The translations under genes and the position numbers were made by a program. A stretch of 64,000 bases of DNA from Torymus aiolomorphi (Eukaryota; Arthropoda; Insecta; Hymenoptera; Torymidae), in assembly GCA_036365515.1 (NCBI GenBank), contig CM070874.1:28211862-28275861 (forward strand), written 5' to 3'. The notes beneath the pieces were generated by a model. It had not been told where the DNA came from. It worked only from the letters and a program-made list of their open reading frames with translations, and made no database searches. Shown here in pieces: positions 56,275-64,000 of this stretch. Positions within the stretch are counted from its first letter, which is position 1; every line of letters begins with the position of its first letter.

Positions 56275-57353
56275 TATATCTTTTTTAAATTGTTTGCTGA
56301 AACCCAGGAATTAAATTTATCGGGATAACCTTTCCAAGTTACAAAATATTTTTTGTTTTTCCCTTTACCTTTAGTTTTAAGAATCTTATCTATTTGAAAT
56401 GATTCTGTATTCAAATCTTTTTGTACTCTAGAAAGTTCTTCTTCGTAGAAAAAACCTTCGATTGGTTCACCGTCAAGATCTTCCAAAGTATAAACAGGCG
56501 GTTGGCGTTTAGTAGATATACGTATAATTCGGAATAATTCCAAAGTCCATCCGCTTTCATATGCTTTCTTGAACACTAGTTTGGCGCGACTGACACGTAC
56601 TAAGTCACCCACCTTATATTTAGGGTATCGAATACGGGTCGTGTTGTATCGTTGGGCTAGGTTTTGGTATGCTTTTACGGCATTGTACAAATTAACTTTA
56701 GCAGGAGTCATTTTAGTACCAGAATACCAAGAATTATTGTAAGCATCAACAATTTTTTGTAAAATATCAATATATCTGTACGTATTTGTATGAGTAAAAT
56801 ATCGCCATAATCGACCCTTCAATGTTCTGTTAAACCTTTCAACCACAGCTGCATTAATATCAGGATTTCTAACTACACGATAGTTTATACTGTTCTTTTT
56901 CAAAACTTGTTGCATCTCTTTGCCGAGAAATTCTTTACCTTTATCAGTTTGAAAGAGCATGGGGTGTTGTCCTTTACAACCTGTTAAAATACGTTCAAAT
57001 GCTGTAGCGACACTTTTCGATGTTTTGTTACGAATAGGTTCAACCCATGCAAATTTTGATAAAACGTCTATAACCACAAGTAGATATGTGTTGTCATTGT
57101 TATAGGTTTTTAATGATCGTAAATCAGCGAGATCTCCTTCCCACACATCAAAAGGGTTACGAACGTCATAAGACCTATGCGAAAAATGAGGGCGTACAGG
57201 TGTATGTAGAGTATAAGCATCCTGACTTTCAAGCCATTTGATAATTTTTTTGCGATCGTGTTTTTTACCAATTGTTTTTAAAAGGTTGTACGCACCAGCA
57301 TAGGCTGGTGATTTCGGTGGTCGATAGAAAAAATTATTTAACGTTTTTTCCAT
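56274..57353 (-). CDS. Polinton integrase with chromodomain, intact
   Basis: The 359-residue protein has a retrovirus-type DDE core: Asp74 in WEGDLADL, Asp137 in FQTDKGKEF and Glu172 in AVVERFNRTLKG, giving the D,D(35)E spacing. Downstream are the DNA-binding block VGDLVRVSRAKLVFKK and FFYEEELSRV, and a C-terminal chromodomain (about 315-359, with VTWKGYPDKFNSWV). It would insert element DNA and may be directed to chromatin by the chromodomain. The gene overlaps the end of the PLA2-like gene by about 20 bases. The remnant at 3710-4348 is a relative lacking the first half. Confidence 0.93.
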   Translation of the reverse strand: MEKTLNNFFYRPPKSPAYAGAYNLLKTIGKKHDRKKIIKWLESQDAYTLHTPVRPHFSHRSYDVRNPFDVWEGDLADLRSLKTYNNDNTYLLVVIDVLSKFAWVEPIRNKTSKSVATAFERILTGCKGQHPMLFQTDKGKEFLGKEMQQVLKKNSINYRVVRNPDINAAVVERFNRTLKGRLWRYFTHTNTYRYIDILQKIVDAYNNSWYSGTKMTPAKVNLYNAVKAYQNLAQRYNTTRIRYPKYKVGDLVRVSRAKLVFKKAYESGWTLELFRIIRISTKRQPPVYTLEDLDGEPIEGFFYEEELSRVQKDLNTESFQIDKILKTKGKGKNKKYFVTWKGYPDKFNSWVSANNLKKI

Positions 57354-57786
57354 TTATCTTATTCTTAAACTTTTTTAGTTTCTTTTTTACGTTTCTTTTA
57401 ATTATTTTTTTAATGTACAAAGAAAACTTGTCAAAAGTTATTTTACTTATCATACAACAAGTTGTGACTAAAGCCACACCTCTCTCGTTAGTTGTAGCTG
57501 TTTCAGACAATAAACGTGCAAAGGCACGTTTAGCCAGCAAACAATCAGCTTTGCTACGATCACTACTGTTTGCATATGCTATATCATGTTCACGACAATA
57601 ATCGTCAAGTGGGTTGATACCTTTCTCACCTTTTTCTAACCTCTCGTTTAGACGTGTACCAGGTCCACAAAAATGGTATCCTGGAGCATGTATTTCAAAA
57701 GGTAAAGAATTGATTAAATTATCTACAAGACTTGATTCTGGGTGTGTGATCAAATCTTCTTCAATGTTTACTCTAGGCGATCCCAT
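57334..57786 (-). CDS. Phospholipase A2-like protein of Polinton, 150 aa
   Basis: Residues 37-43 (YHFCGPG) form the calcium-binding loop and residues 61-68 (DDYCREHD) contain the catalytic His-Asp pair of secreted and parvovirus-type phospholipases A2. In viruses such a domain helps to breach endosomal membranes; for Polintons that role is inferred. A hydrophobic segment (GVALVTTCCMISKITF, about 103-118) and a basic tail (KKIIKRNVKKKLKKFKNK) follow. The frame is intact. Start and stop overlap the neighbouring genes. Confidence 0.85.
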   Translation of the reverse strand: MGSPRVNIEEDLITHPESSLVDNLINSLPFEIHAPGYHFCGPGTRLNERLEKGEKGINPLDDYCREHDIAYANSSDRSKADCLLAKRAFARLLSETATTNERGVALVTTCCMISKITFDKFSLYIKKIIKRNVKKKLKKFKNKINGKNVK

Positions 57787-58568
57787 GGAAGAATACGAAC
57801 TTTTGTAACGTGTCTAGGTGTTTTTTGGGGGTGTAATCTTTTTTTCAACTTTTTTGGTGTTGCTCTATTGGCTGGTTTTTCATTTGTTTCTTCACTATTA
57901 GATTGTTGAGTTTCTGCTTCGTCGTCGTCACTTTCAGGTTGTGGTGAAGAAACAAGTTCCCAAATTTTATTGTTACCAATAAATTCTCGTGGTATATTTG
58001 CTCTGCGAAGCGCTTCGGTAAACTGCCTATAACCACTTGACAACGGCTGTTTTCCATTTCTCAGAGCATCGTTAATCAAATCTACTATATTTCTACCTTT
58101 GACGACACTGCCATCTATGGTAATCTTACCAAGATCATCCCATGTGACATCACCAGAAGCAGACAATCGCAGTAATAACTGTTTTGCTTTAAATCGAAGC
58201 GTTGATTGTACACTGTTTATTATGTTATCATCTACTTTTCTGCTATCTTCATTGGTATCTTCGTTATTATTTACTCTGCTTACTTTATCGATATCTCCAG
58301 GGGTGGTTACGTCGCTCACGTGAAACTTTTTTGCACCATCATTTGATTTATAATACATAAAACGGTCTAATGCTTGTTGGTAAATCGCATATTTTTCACG
58401 ATCATCTTGAATTGATGTCGAATTTATAATTTCGCTCATTTCTTTGTCTAGTCGCGACGAAGGTGTACCCGGTGTTTGCATAGTAACCAATTTTTCACCT
58501 GATAAACGATGGTGTAAATTGTTTATACTTTCTTCAGGGATCAAAATCATTTTTCTTGCATGCTCCAT
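57768..58568 (-). CDS. Conserved Polinton protein of unknown function, about 266 aa
   Basis: The start is placed at MEHARKMILIPEESI (58568), a block I recognise from arthropod Polintons, rather than at the upstream Met. It is followed by MQTPGTPSSRLDKEM, and later WDDLGKITIDGSVVKGRNIVDLINDAL. The C-terminus is acidic then basic (ESDDDEAET, KKLKKRLHPQ). The protein is probably a virion or scaffold component, given its place between the ATPase-side genes and the PLA2/integrase/capsid cluster, but this is inference. The frame is intact. Confidence 0.7.
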   Translation of the reverse strand: MEHARKMILIPEESINNLHHRLSGEKLVTMQTPGTPSSRLDKEMSEIINSTSIQDDREKYAIYQQALDRFMYYKSNDGAKKFHVSDVTTPGDIDKVSRVNNNEDTNEDSRKVDDNIINSVQSTLRFKAKQLLLRLSASGDVTWDDLGKITIDGSVVKGRNIVDLINDALRNGKQPLSSGYRQFTEALRRANIPREFIGNNKIWELVSSPQPESDDDEAETQQSNSEETNEKPANRATPKKLKKRLHPQKTPRHVTKVRILPWDRLE

Positions 58569-58885
58569 AGTTTTATCACAGATACTAAGATGAGTGGTAA
58601 ACAAGTCTGGTATTTGATAATCAACTTTTTTTTATTTTTCAAACTTTGCGAAGAATCAGTTAATTTTCTTAAGAATAAAACGTACTCTTTCAATTTATTT
58701 TTATAGTTTTTGTTCAAAGGCACGTTACCACGTAAAATATTTAAGCCACATTCGCAAATGAGAATAACAAGTTTTTTATCTGCTTCGCGTAATAAAACAC
58801 GTCGTTGACTTTTATCGAAATGAAGCAGAGATTTTAAAGTATTTAAATTTTTTTGTCCAAGACGCTTGCGTCTACTCGAACCCAT
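58547..58885 (-). CDS. Small basic conserved Polinton protein, 112 aa
   Basis: The block RRVLLREADKKLVILICECGLNILRGNVPL is a known recurring motif of a small protein located next to the ATPase gene in Polintons. The N-terminus is basic (SSRRKRLGQK). The ATG overlaps the ATPase stop in a TAATG arrangement, and the 3' end overlaps the next gene by about 20 bases. The C-terminus (about the last 25 residues) looks atypical, so a late frameshift is possible. Function unknown. Confidence 0.65.
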   Translation of the reverse strand: MGSSRRKRLGQKNLNTLKSLLHFDKSQRRVLLREADKKLVILICECGLNILRGNVPLNKNYKNKLKEYVLFLRKLTDSSQSLKNKKKLIIKYQTCLPLILVSVIKLWSMQEK

Positions 58886-59604
58886 TACAATCGTATGACT
58901 GGTATATTATTCCCAAGTTCGATACCTTTTATAGATTTCTTGGGAACATAAACATAGTGATATTTATCAAACGGAAATATATTACTACGAAAACGACAAT
59001 TAGCAGGTGTATCTTGGCGTAAGTCAAGTAATAAATAGGAGTGTGCTTGTTTAGTTGCATCAAGATAAGTCTCTTGTAGAAATTGTGGATTTTCAGGACG
59101 TACTTGGCGAGCTAGATACTGTATGTGAGATTTATCTCAAGGGTTTTTGAAAATATCTATATAATTAGAATTTAACGATATTTCACGCTGGCCCTTATGG
59201 AAAAGGTTTTGTGTGATGAATATTACGCTTAAATTATTATGATGACTACCCTTGGTAAAAAGATTGGCAATAACGCCATCACCACTACCACCACCACCGC
59301 CCGAAGACTCCGTCATCAAGTCGTCTATAATTATCAATTTTGGTCTAGGATCGTCGACAAAGTCTGAATTTTTTGGTAAACCCTCGTGAAATCCGACATC
59401 ATCACTCATTGTCAGTTCTTTATACGTTGATTGCCATTCGGAATAGTAAACTATTATTCGGCCAAAGTGTACGTTATTCATACTATCTATATGTTTTAAA
59501 AAGTTTTTAACAAACACGGTTTTCCCACATGATGTGGGACCACAAACCATAGATGTCCAAGGATGTTTCCACCGTGGATCCATGACAAAAACTGTTTTCA
59601 TCAA
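58885..59604 (-). pseudogene. Polinton packaging ATPase (FtsK/HerA, A32-like), one frameshift
   Basis: The frame from 59604 contains a Walker A motif GPTSCGKT (residues 22-29), a Walker B motif KLIIIDDLM (89-97) and the FITQN sensor, then stops near 59137 after a short A-run. The reading continues in another frame down to a TAA at 58885-58887 with sequence appropriate to the family's C-terminus (LLLDLRQDTP). The enzyme would drive genome packaging into the capsid. A glycine-rich insert (SGGGGGSGDG) follows Walker B. With the break in a homopolymer, sequencing error cannot be ruled out. Confidence 0.87.
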
Positions 59605-60152
59605 AGCAAATAATATTTTTATAAGTCTCGAGGTTTGCGGCGTCGGCGGGCGGCGGCGCGCGTGTCACAAGCTACTCGAGAAATCAGATTGCTGACGAAG
59701 TGACAAGCTATTTTCAAGCTATAAAACTTGTGATAAACGCTATCAACGTGTACCAAAAAGCTTAATGTGAATTGAAAAGCTCAATGTGAATCGATAAGCT
59801 TGATGTGAATCAATAAGCTTAATATGGTATATCAGACTGTTTAATACACTTCTTGAGTCTTTCACCACCATCGCATTAAAAAAATTCATTTTTTTGTTAG
59901 GTTTATTACATTGAAATAAGATTAATTGAAAAATAAGCAGTTTTGATTGAAGGATAAGCGTTTTATTAAGTATTTACAAACGTTTTGACACATGAATACA
60001 ATTAATTCACTTATGCTGTTTAACAATATGAAATTATTCATAATTCACACAAATATTTTCGAAATAATATTTTCTCATAAGTTTAGCGTTATGAAGTGCA
60101 CAATTCGTTTTATAAGAACCATTATGGTAATACAAATAGTTACAATTTTTTT
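59605..60152. other. Intergenic region of Polinton with short repeats
   Basis: The side nearest the ATPase gene is GC-rich (GGCGTCGGCGGGCGGCGGCGCGCG at about 59640). Next come four copies of an approximately 20-bp motif AAGCTTAATGTGAATNGAT (about 59757-59830). The rest is AT-rich. It may hold the promoter of the ATPase gene cluster. Confidence 0.5.
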
Positions 60153-60521
60153 TTATTGTACAACTTGGGAGTAACCTAAATCGTAAATATCGACGACATT
60201 AAATTTAAAACGTTTCAACCATTCCTTTCTAATCTGACCTCTGACGAAAACTTTCTTAGCATCATGTAACTCTTCTCGAAGAATCTTGCCTATATGCGCG
60301 TAAGGAATTTCACCAGACTTCCATGAAAGCCCGTGATAGTATTGTTTCAGCCATGTATTTTCTTTTTTGTGTCTATCCGTAAGTCGACGCCAATTATATG
60401 GTTCTTGAAACAAAAGTACTAGAGGTTCAGAGTCTTTTTCCAGCGGTAATACAGCAAGCTCCTTAAGAACATAATCATCTGTAGATTGTTTAAACCCCTG
60501 CATGTCAACAATGTACTCCAT
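60153..60521 (-). CDS. RNase H-like-fold candidate protein, C-terminally short
   Basis: The start is placed at MEYIVDMQGF (60521), matching relatives, rather than the Met 17 codons upstream. The blocks VLKELAVLPL, NTWLKQYYHGLSWKSGEIPYAHIG and VFVRGQIRKEWLKRF correspond to those in the 176-codon genes at 1941-2471 and 10810-11340. It ends soon after DIYDLGYSQ, so the Cys/His-rich last third is missing; truncation by a frameshift is likely. It lies between polymerase and ATPase genes. Function unknown. Confidence 0.65.
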   Translation of the reverse strand: MEYIVDMQGFKQSTDDYVLKELAVLPLEKDSEPLVLLFQEPYNWRRLTDRHKKENTWLKQYYHGLSWKSGEIPYAHIGKILREELHDAKKVFVRGQIRKEWLKRFKFNVVDIYDLGYSQVVQ

Positions 60522-60584
60522 TCTTTTGGACAGGCTTCTCGACATCTTGGTTGTCACAGATATACTAAACAAAATAACCTTTAT

Positions 60585-63500
60585 TTAAGATGTTTTATAC
60601 CCATAAGGGTAACTTTTAGATATATTTATAAAATGCCTCTTTGCATACACAGGCTTACATATCTTATTTTCTTCCCGCGTTACGACATCATGAAAGTTTG
60701 TACGTCTTATCGAATCGAACGTTAATAATATAGGTGGAATCTCACCGGTAACTAAATCACGTATAGAGTCAAAGTTTATTTTCTCAGCGTTTGAATAATT
60801 TAACCGTATACCTTTGACCTTACATATGCAAGATTCAGTGCCGTCAGATTTCTTAACCTTATAAGCTAAAATTTTGGCCCCCCTGATACAAAAGATGTTA
60901 TATAACTCCCTATACCGTAACATGACAATTCATCTGTCATTTCTCCTAAAAGTGTTCCCGTAGATGGTTCATACTCCTGTGTATCTGTATTTCTCACATA
61001 AATAATTGAATCTGTATCATAATATAAAGCGCGTTCTCCTAGGGGTTCCAAGTAACTGAAAAGTTTCAACCGGGCCTGTGCTGTGGTATAAGCAGCAACA
61101 ACAACGTTAGTAGTATGTGATGTTCCCACTGCTTCTTCAGTGTATTGCCAGCAAACGTACAGGGTGTAATCATTAACGGGTAAATACGCCATAACTTCGA
61201 CTTCAGAGTTGGTTAACATTTCTACAAGTCTTTGAGGATCTGTCACTATTTCTGTTTTTGGCATATTCGCTCTTTGTCCAAATTTACCCCATAAAGAATT
61301 AAGACAAAGTTTTGCTACAGACCTTTTCCCACGATTAAGATTTATCTGGTACTTGTCCAGTTTTATACCCTCCGCTCGTTCAAAGTCTTGAATATACTGT
61401 GTTATTGCCTCTGGATCATTGTTACATTCCGCAGGAAATCCAGATGCATGGGTTTTCAGTTTAAAAAATTCATCGATGTAACCTGTAAATAATCCACCTT
61501 GACCAGTAGCAGGATCACATTATGTAATTTTATATTGCCAAATTTCAAAAATTTTTCTAATTCTGTAGCCAATTTCAACAGCATTTTTTACCTCCTCAGA
61601 TATCCATGTACCAATAAATACTCTGTCTTCTTCATTTTCGTGCATACAACCTTCTTGCACTTTATCTTCTACACACTTTCGACATAGTGGGAAAATTAAT
61701 TTACCATGCATTTTTACAGGTAAAACCGGGTGATATAAATTGCATGGTGGTAATATGGCACACATAATAAGCCGATTGATTTTATGAATATTATTTATAT
61801 TACCAATGAATTGAAGACACTCTTCTTCGCCAACATATACTTTTGGATGACCAACAGGGTATTTGCCTCGTTTACATATGTACGGATAAAGTGAACAAAC
61901 ATCAACGTATTTAATTTTTTGGTTATCCTGTGCGTCATAAACTTTAACTGTATTGCCTGTTCTTCCACCAAAGAAAGCATTTCTAGGATTTAAGGGTTCA
62001 TACATTTTAAGTTTAGCCTGTTGTACAAACTGACTCATACTTTCATTTTCCAAACACTCTTTCTCATATTCACACTCCCATTTATCTATAAGATAATAAT
62101 TATATGATCTAATTTTTTCAGAAATTTTGCAGGTTCTTTCATACCTATCATCCAATGTTTCCTTACCCACTACCAAACGCGTGTCTCTGTTAATTCGGTA
62201 ACATCTTGGACACCCGTGCCAGTAGCACCCGTGAAACTGTAATACTATACCCTTACTACGAGTGTTATTTTGATAAGGTGATAGAAAACCATCAACTATT
62301 GGCCCCTCCGGAAGTCGTTTTTCATGAGAACGATCAGCATGTTGTATTTCACAATTCATAACCTTTTCCATCCATTTTAACCATAATAATGCTTTAAGTG
62401 ATTGATTATTCGCTCGCCTGTATCCACCTTGAGGTATAATACCAATAGTTTTTGGTTTTAAAAAGTTTTTTCTATACACACGAAGACAAGACGATGCAAT
62501 TGTAGCTACTTCAGTAAAAGGATCAACTTTAGAACAATTTAAAAAAGTTTCTCGAAAAGCCAAACATGCTAGCCTTAAAATTTTAACATCTTGTTTACAA
62601 TATTTCAAAATTTCTTTCTGAAAATCGAAGACGTAATGCTGTTCTTTCTTATCGTTATACCACTCTAATAAATTCCCTCTCTCAATAACACTCATAGTAT
62701 CTGGTGAATAGGATGAAAGAGGTGGTAATTCACCAATATAATTTTGATTTTCTGGCGTGTTGAATAAATGTGGAAACGTGCCTTTCTCAATCTGTATTAA
62801 ACCATAAGCCTTAGGTAAAGCACTAAGAGGCATATGAAGATAATTCAAACTATCTAAAAATTTAACATTCATAAACTCTATTAAAATTATTTTTGTACCG
62901 TTTAATATAATAGATGGTTTAACACGAATGTTATCCCGCTCAGCAATATATTTTAGAATAAACTGTCCATCAAAACCTTGTGCATTGTGTGCTATACAAA
63001 CAATCTGCTTAAACGCTCTTCTTTTCGCTAACACTAAATCTGTAAATTGTTTGACAGGGTCACGATCAAATACATATTCCCGAATACCACATATGTACAC
63101 GATGTCGAAATGTCTGTATTTTTATCACAAAAACTACAAACTTGTTGTACAACACACAAGTTTGGTACATGTATTCTAATTTTGTCATCACCATCTACTC
63201 TTTCACATTGTTGTGTCTCAAAATCATAAAAGAAAAATAAAGTTTTTAATTTTACTTGATTCAATTGGTTTTACGTAACAAAAATGATCTGTAGGTAATA
63301 TTTCATTACAAACTTTACAAAATGTTTTTTCACACTCATGTTTTTCTTCTTTTACTCTAACTGTTTTATTACACATTGTACAAATTCTTATACTCTGGCA
63401 GATTGACAGTTTTTTGTCAAAAGATTTTGGTTTTTGATGATTTTTATAACAAATATTACCGAAAAAATCTCTAGCACAAAATCTACAGTTAATTTTAACA

Positions 63501-64000
63501 TTTTCAGTATCACAAGGAAGTTTTTGAAAACACTTGCTGCATTTTTGTGAGCATTTATGATTTTCTTCACACGTAAAAATTTTATTAGATGGTATGCAGT
63601 AACCTCTACTACTGGCAGCAGCAACCAAATTTAATATTGGTTGATAATGATGTGATGCTTCGTAATATATAATCCTTACGAGTATGTTTAATTATATTAT
63701 TCGTATCGAGAACAAATTTTGAACCGTCATACAATGGTTTATCACCACGTCTAAATCTTTGAAATGAGTAGATAACGATGGCAATACCTATTCTAGCAAA
63801 AAATGTCTGAAATGTGTGAATTTCATCTAATCCACACCCTCCTTCGGGTATAATTACACCAACATCGCGTACAAGATTTTGTGCACATTCAGTTTGACGA
63901 CTGTTTCTAATTTTTGCCCACTCTTTTTGAAGTACTCCTGAACGTATTTGCCCCCGTATCGTATGCACATATGCAACTACTAAAGATCTTGGTAAACATA
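60585..64000 (-). pseudogene. Polinton protein-primed DNA polymerase B, multiple frameshifts, 5' end outside window
   Basis: The gene enters from the right edge. The N-terminal part (63609-63968) is followed by a Cys/His-rich segment (63224-63628, many CxxC pairs), then the 3'-5' exonuclease: Exo I YDFET (about 63220), Exo II NAQGFDGQF (about 62970) and Exo III YCKQDVKIL (about 62590). Polymerase motifs are A as DVCSLYPYI (about 61890), B as LCLNSLWGKFG (about 61300) and C as YYDTDSIIY (about 61010). Breaks lie near 63620, 63240, 63095, 61515 and 60900. The catalytic residues are retained. It is clearly different from the polymerase at 4678-8408. Confidence 0.92.

Larger units (their letters stand above)
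49131..64000 (-). mobile_element. Polinton/Maverick (adintovirus-like) element, right part beyond window
   Basis: All genes are on the minus strand and tightly packed: polymerase B, ATPase, integrase, adenain protease, major and minor capsid proteins, PLA2-like and core-like proteins. This is the full Polinton signature. The left end is not defined, since the partner TIR lies outside; a run of ATGATTTAAACTTAACTCT repeats (49131-49330) is the last non-coding part before the orphan gene. A Penelope-like element interrupts it at 50362-52521. The polymerase and several other genes carry frameshifts, so the copy is probably an endogenous relic, although some of the lesions sit in homopolymers. Confidence 0.92.

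Overview
The window looks like eukaryotic, probably insect or other arthropod, nuclear DNA built almost entirely of mobile elements. No bacterial or single-copy host gene could be supported. The base composition is AT-rich, introns are minimal where visible, and every recognisable gene belongs to a transposable or virus-like element: two unrelated Polinton/Maverick-type elements, a non-LTR retrotransposon, a Penelope-like element, two members of one DNA-transposon family, a hAT-like MITE, a solo LTR, and several kb-scale palindromes and satellite arrays.

Region by region. (1) 1-13585 is a virus-like element with very long inverted arms of about 3.7 kb. Each arm carries the same two small intact genes (176 and 96 codons) and two kinds of tandem array. 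The unique centre holds a truncated integrase, a frameshifted protein-primed type B DNA polymerase, and a small exon whose product closely resembles the PP1-recruiting domain of PPP1R15 (GADD34/CReP). (2) 15533-21893 is a palindromic element with two head-to-head copies of a gene; one arm is interrupted by a second transposon (about 16223-20267) carrying its own transposase gene. (3) 23398-28484 is a CR1/L2/Jockey-like LINE with ORF1, ORF2 and a poly(A) tail. (4) 28907-33917 holds palindromic GC-rich and AT-rich repeats. (5) 34016-37567 is a 3.55-kb DNA transposon with long TIRs and a TATA target duplication, followed by a hAT-like MITE and a roughly 173-bp satellite split by a solo LTR. (6) About 41.4-47.6 kb is a giant palindrome of satellite repeats. 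(7) 48054-49130 holds a triplicated repeat and a short perfect palindrome. (8) About 49.1 kb to beyond the window end is a Polinton (adintovirus-like) element on the minus strand.

The second Polinton reads, from right to left: polymerase B, a small RNase H-like-fold candidate, packaging ATPase, two small conserved proteins, a phospholipase A2-like protein, integrase, penton-like minor capsid protein, basic core-like protein, major capsid protein, a second RNase H-like-fold candidate, adenain-type protease, and an orphan 253-codon gene. Genes abut or overlap by a few bases, as in a compact viral genome. Several genes are intact (integrase, PLA2-like, penton-like, core-like, orphan) while others carry frameshifts or stops, many at homopolymer runs. 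A Penelope-like element has landed just after the protease catalytic core.

The observation most worth following is the PPP1R15-like domain next to, and by candidate splice signals in frame with, the polymerase of the first element. This would be a virus-like transposon carrying a host-style module that recruits protein phosphatase 1 to reverse eIF2-alpha phosphorylation.
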